This document shows, one piece after another, positions 61,197 through 64,000 of a stretch of 64,000 bases of DNA. Both the position numbers and the translations under genes were made by a program. Numbering within the stretch: the first letter of the stretch is position 1; each line of letters begins with the position of its first letter. The notes beneath the pieces were generated by a model that saw nothing but the letters and a program-made list of their open reading frames with translations, was not told the origin of the DNA and did no database searches. Source of the DNA: Lachnospira sp. UBA2821. GTDB taxonomy: Bacteria > Bacillota > Clostridia > Lachnospirales > Lachnospiraceae. Location of the stretch: assembly GCA_002351535.1 (NCBI GenBank), contig DEGR01000070.1, forward strand, positions 5,049 through 69,048, written 5' to 3'.

Positions 61197-62368
61197 TATA
61201 TTTCAATATATTTCTCTACCATCTGTGCCCGTTTGTGCCATGTATGATATTCTTCTGCCACATCATATGCTGCACTGGTCACTTCTTCCATTTTATCCGG
61301 ATGTGATAGAATATCCTTTATAATATCAGGCAATTCCTGCTGCCTTTTCAAATTATACATATACAGGTATTCCCTTCCTTCTGCCTCTTCTTCAATATAA
61401 CAGGAAGTATCAGACACCACTGCAGCCCCTGCAAGCATTCCGTTAAATATCCTTTCATGGGAACCGTTCTTAAAGTTTGGCATACTGTTTAATACGATTT
61501 TTGTCCTTCCCATTAAAGTTAATATTTCCTCAGGAGATACATTCCTATGATACTCTATGTTAGGATGAGATATCCAATCACACTTATCCCATCCATGCCC
61601 GTATATGGTTACATGAATTCCGTTTTCTATCAGCATCTTAACAGCTCTCTCCCGGTAGTATGACGAAGAATACACATCCAGGAATCTGAATAGCCTTATA
61701 TACTGTAACAACTGTGCATCATTTATCATCAATGACTGTTCTTTCATATAATCTTCTATTGCCCCTTCCAGAGTACACTCTGTATCATCAATGAGACGTT
61801 CCAATATCTTCTCACACAGCACACTGCTGTCCATTCCACATATTTCATCCAGATTCTGTGGTATATATCCTGCTGCCACATTTTTATGAAGCCCCCCTGC
61901 ATACAATACATCTATATTCCTTTCTTCCCATAGTATATTTTTTCCTTCCCACACCATACCACCATGTGGGAGAAAATGTACCGCCATAACATTAGGAAAG
62001 AATCTTCGTATAAAATCCACATGATTTTTATCCACACATAGTACAACCGTTTTTACCGGTGCCAGCTGCAGCTCCTGCATATAACATACAGGATGGTCTA
62101 CTAGTATATTGATACACAATACATTCAATTCATCCCATAGTCTTTTTCCCTGAGTCAGCTCAATATTTAATCCCACATTATTAAAGGTAATTACTGCATC
62201 CACAGGGTTTTGTATAAAATCATACAGCTTTCCGAGACTTACCAATAAGTTATTTGTATCCAATACAAAGATATCCGCTCCGATTTCTACAAAATGTTGT
62301 TCCATACCCTTAGAAAATACATCCAACGTCTCCCACGTTCCCCTGATAAATATCACTCGCTTCTTCAT
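61190..62368 (-). CDS. Distant CgeB-like/GT1 glycosyltransferase
   Basis: 392 aa. A GT-B enzyme with a C-terminal donor domain: KIVLNSMPNFKNGSHERIFN and GMLAGAAVVSDTSCYIEEEA. The N-terminal domain (MKKRVIFIRGTWETLDVFSK) differs from the other CgeB-like proteins. The start at 62368 has GGAG 6 nt upstream; the frame is open into fliC but that part is not coding. It lies directly after the fliC terminator, suggesting that it depends on read-through or a weak promoter in the short gap. Confidence 0.83.
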   Translation of the reverse strand: MKKRVIFIRGTWETLDVFSKGMEQHFVEIGADIFVLDTNNLLVSLGKLYDFIQNPVDAVITFNNVGLNIELTQGKRLWDELNVLCINILVDHPVCYMQELQLAPVKTVVLCVDKNHVDFIRRFFPNVMAVHFLPHGGMVWEGKNILWEERNIDVLYAGGLHKNVAAGYIPQNLDEICGMDSSVLCEKILERLIDDTECTLEGAIEDYMKEQSLMINDAQLLQYIRLFRFLDVYSSSYYRERAVKMLIENGIHVTIYGHGWDKCDWISHPNIEYHRNVSPEEILTLMGRTKIVLNSMPNFKNGSHERIFNGMLAGAAVVSDTSCYIEEEAEGREYLYMYNLKRQQELPDIIKDILSHPDKMEEVTSAAYDVAEEYHTWHKRAQMVEKYIEIYQ

Positions 62369-62401
62369 AATGCTCTCCATTAAATAAATATAATTTACTG
62401 C

Positions 62402-62430
62402 AAAAAAAAGGAACCGAATATCGGTTCCTT
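62402..62430 (-). terminator. fliC terminator
   Basis: On the minus strand GGAACCGA (complement of 62421-62428) pairs with TCGGTTCC across a 3-nt loop, followed by eight Ts (62402-62409). It lies 15 nt past the fliC stop. Confidence 0.9.
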
Positions 62431-62444
62431 TTTGGTAGTCAAAA

Positions 62445-63257
62445 TTAACCAAGTATAGATAATACACCCTGTGTACTCTGGTTAGCCTGTGCAAGCATTG
62501 ACTGTCCTGCCTGAGCGAGGATATTGTTCTTGCTGTAGTTAACCATTTCTTCAGCCATATCTACGTCACGGATACGAGACTCTGCTGACTGAGTATTCTC
62601 TGAGATATTGTCTAAGTTAGCAATTGTATGCTCTAATCTGTTCTGTAATGCACCAAGTGCTGAACGCTGTGTAGAAACAATGTCGATAGCTGACTGAATC
62701 TTGCTCATTGCAGATCCTGCCTGTTCAAATGAAGATACTGACAATCCACTTACACCAATTGCTGAAGATTCCATATTACTAATGCTGATAGTAATACCCT
62801 GTCCCTGTAAAGAACCAATCTGAAGATTCTTTCCTGAGAAACCACCATCGATAAGGTTCTGAGTATTGAACTGTGTTGTACTTCTGATTCTGTCAATCTC
62901 AGATGTTAATGCATTAATCTCCTTCTGGATAGCATCTCTATCGATTGTAGTATTAGTATCGTTAGAAGCCTGTGTAGCTAACTCATTCATTCTCTGAAGA
63001 ATTGAATGTGTCTCACCTAAAGCACCCTCAGCTACCTGAATTGCTGAGATACCATCCTGTGCGTTATCAGAAGCTCTGTTAAGTCCTCTAATCTGGCTTC
63101 TCATCTTCTCAGATATTGTTAATCCTGCTGCATCATCACCTGCACGGTTGATTCTGTATCCTGAAGATAACTTCTCTGTTGATTTAGCCTGCTGACCTGT
63201 TGTAATTCCTAACTGTCTGTTAGTGTTCATTGCTGATAAATTATGCTGTACTACCAT
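62445..63257 (-). CDS. fliC: Flagellin
   Basis: 270 aa, an ordinary short flagellin made almost only of the D0/D1 core. N-terminus MVVQHNLSAMNTNRQLGITT, then SSGYRINRAGDDAAGLTISE and the TLR5-contact region LQRMNELATQASNDTNTTID. C-terminus SENTQSAESRIRDVDMAEEM and ending STQGVLSILG. The variable domain is reduced to a short link (about 140-180). AAGGAGG lies 8 nt upstream. It is driven by a clear sigma28 promoter, with CsrA-type sites in the leader. It marks the right edge of the glycosylation island. Confidence 0.98.
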   Translation of the reverse strand: MVVQHNLSAMNTNRQLGITTGQQAKSTEKLSSGYRINRAGDDAAGLTISEKMRSQIRGLNRASDNAQDGISAIQVAEGALGETHSILQRMNELATQASNDTNTTIDRDAIQKEINALTSEIDRIRSTTQFNTQNLIDGGFSGKNLQIGSLQGQGITISISNMESSAIGVSGLSVSSFEQAGSAMSKIQSAIDIVSTQRSALGALQNRLEHTIANLDNISENTQSAESRIRDVDMAEEMVNYSKNNILAQAGQSMLAQANQSTQGVLSILG

Positions 63258-63265
63258 AATAAATT

Positions 63266-63298
63266 CCTCCTTGAATATCTAGCAGCATCCTTGCTGCT
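63266..63298 (-). promoter_or_regulatory. CsrA-type double site in the fliC leader
   Basis: Hairpin AGCAGCA-AGGA-TGCTGCT (63281-63298) presents GCAAGGATGC, close to the CsrA consensus with GGA in the loop. A second GGA site, CAAGGAGG (63266-63273), is the ribosome binding site itself. This matches the two-site arrangement known for CsrA control of B. subtilis hag. Confidence 0.7.
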
Positions 63299-63316
63299 GT
63301 GCTATTTTTATTTTCT

Positions 63317-63357
63317 GTAAAACCTCCCTGCGGCCGTACGCTCCGCCGGTATTTTAC
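63317..63357 (-). other. GC-rich imperfect inverted repeat in the fliC leader
   Basis: GTAAAA (63317-63322) and TTTTAC (63352-63357) enclose a GC-rich centre with GCGG/CCGC pairing, unusual in this AT-rich intergenic region. It lies in the 5' untranslated RNA of about 130 nt and may stabilise the transcript. Confidence 0.5.
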
Positions 63358-63391
63358 GATAAGTAAATTGTATTTGTTTTACTTGTAATAT

Positions 63392-63418
63392 ATATCGGAG
63401 GATTCCGATATTACTTTA
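63392..63418 (-). promoter_or_regulatory. Sigma28 (sigma-D) promoter of fliC
   Basis: On the minus strand TAAA (63415-63418), 15 nt, TCCGATAT (63392-63399), matching the TAAA-N15-GCCGATA(A/T) consensus with one base off. The -10 is half of an 8-bp inverted repeat ATATCGGA-N4-TCCGATAT (63392-63411). Confidence 0.88.
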
Positions 63419-63446
63419 TAGCTTTTTTTATTTTTTTTGAAAAAAT

Positions 63447-63935
63447 TTAATTCTTTTTATCCATGAATTGTGGGTCTATGTAATTAACTTTATTCATATT
63501 CTTATAGTAATCAGAAGTTACTTTTCTTGCACTTTTAGTAACAGATATTGCCTTTCTTTCATTATTAATCAGCGTCATGACCATTTCCCGGTTTCTTTTT
63601 TCCTGACGCTGGATATTCATGCTTTTTTCTGTTATTGTTTCAATAAGTGTCTGCATTTCCTTAATCTGTATCGCATACATTTTCTTATTATTTTCATCTG
63701 CAAGTTCATCTTTTACTCTTGTGTACAAAGTATCAAATCCATTATCAAGCTCCTGCAGTTCATTGATAAGCCTTTCCTTTTCTCCATATGTCTGTTCCAT
63801 TATTTCATCATCTATCTTGCCACTCTGTGACACTTCATACTGTTTTTCATTCTGAACAGATATGTCTTCTAATATGCTTATCTTTTTCTTAAGCGAGCTA
63901 ATCATTATCTGAATATAATTTTGTGTATTGTCCAT
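63447..63935 (-). CDS. Coiled-coil FlgN/FliT-like flagellar protein
   Basis: 162 aa, almost entirely helical and coiled-coil (MDNTQNYIQIMISSLKKKIS; EKERLINELQELDNGFDTLY). The length and pattern fit the FlgN/FliT class of export chaperones that hold hook-associated proteins or FliD, and the fliC neighbourhood supports this; primary sequence alone does not prove it. The start at 63935 has GAGGAG 6 nt upstream; an ATG at 63980 lies in the upstream hairpin. Similar proteins carry locus names only. Confidence 0.6.
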   Translation of the reverse strand: MDNTQNYIQIMISSLKKKISILEDISVQNEKQYEVSQSGKIDDEIMEQTYGEKERLINELQELDNGFDTLYTRVKDELADENNKKMYAIQIKEMQTLIETITEKSMNIQRQEKRNREMVMTLINNERKAISVTKSARKVTSDYYKNMNKVNYIDPQFMDKKN

Positions 63936-63954
63936 AGTATTCTCCTCTTTATTC

Positions 63955-64000
63955 AAAAAATCCGCTATACTAAATCCCACTCTAGTATAACGGATTTTTC
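63955..64000. terminator. Long bidirectional hairpin at the window edge
   Basis: AAAATCCG-N-TATACTA (63957-63972) pairs with TAGTATA-N-CGGATTTT (63983-63998), with T runs on both strands. It is probably the terminator of the gene beyond the right edge. It lies only about 20 nt from the FlgN/FliT-like start, so that gene is either read through or attenuated; its promoter is not visible. Confidence 0.75.

Noticed and set aside
62369..62494. Longer N-terminus for the glycosyltransferase at 61190
   Set aside because: It would overlap the fliC coding end and its terminator; GGAG precedes the ATG at 62368.

Overview
The window looks like a chromosomal segment of a flagellated, low-to-moderate GC Gram-positive of the family Lachnospiraceae (Clostridia). 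Evidence is the low-GC ribosomal and RNA polymerase genes with strong AAGGAGG ribosome binding sites, the S12 length of 139 residues, GTG and TTG starts, and sigma-A and sigma-D (sigma28) promoters of Bacillus/Clostridium type. A Roseburia/Agathobacter/Lachnospira-like genus is my guess only.

Layout. (1) 1-15.6 kb, almost all minus strand: the core translation and transcription cluster rpmG-secE-nusG-rplK-rplA / rplJ-rplL / rpoB-rpoC / rpsL-rpsG-fusA. Each block has its own near-consensus promoter. An L10 leader precedes rplJ. A terminator and a dense set of palindromes separate rplL from rpoB. An L,D-transpeptidase-like gene that lacks the usual catalytic His sits between rpoC and rpsL. (2) 15.6-22.4 kb: a short FliD-like protein; an AAA ATPase with three 33-bp-spaced iterons at its promoter; glf (UDP-galactofuranose donor) behind a small unknown gene with a sigma28-type promoter; a three-gene Xre / ImmA-IrrE protease / PIN-nuclease unit with a 42-bp dyad operator; and an unannotated, self-standing structured RNA gene of about 220 nt. 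(3) 22.4-63.4 kb: a very large flagellin glycosylation island bracketed by two flagellin genes, a giant flagellin (1637 aa, about 11 internal repeats) on the left and an ordinary 270-aa flagellin on the right.

The glycosylation island has a central, AT-rich nucleotide-sugar module (38.9-50.4 kb) flanked by two blocks of similar glycosyltransferases. Four GT2 enzymes carry a methyltransferase-like domain, four belong to one distinctive GT2-like family, five are CgeB-like, and there is one GT-D (DUF1792) enzyme. The module encodes phosphomannomutase, mannose-6-phosphate isomerase, mannose-1-phosphate guanylyltransferase, GDP-mannose 4,6-dehydratase, a DegT-fold enzyme with His in place of the PLP lysine (a 3-dehydratase signature), a GDP-fucose-synthase-like epimerase/reductase, an iron-type alcohol dehydrogenase, an HMGL-like aldolase and a split transketolase. 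Together these suggest a GDP-linked 3,6-dideoxyhexose, possibly extended to a branched or higher-carbon sugar by the transketolase and aldolase, used to decorate flagellin. This is inference from gene content.

Regulation seen in the sequence: sigma28 promoters before fliC, before the small gene upstream of glf, and possibly before one glycosyltransferase; a fliC leader with a CsrA-type hairpin plus a second GGA site at the ribosome binding site; and consensus sigma-A promoters elsewhere. The last gene (63.4-63.9 kb) is a coiled-coil, FlgN/FliT-like protein behind a strong hairpin at the window edge.
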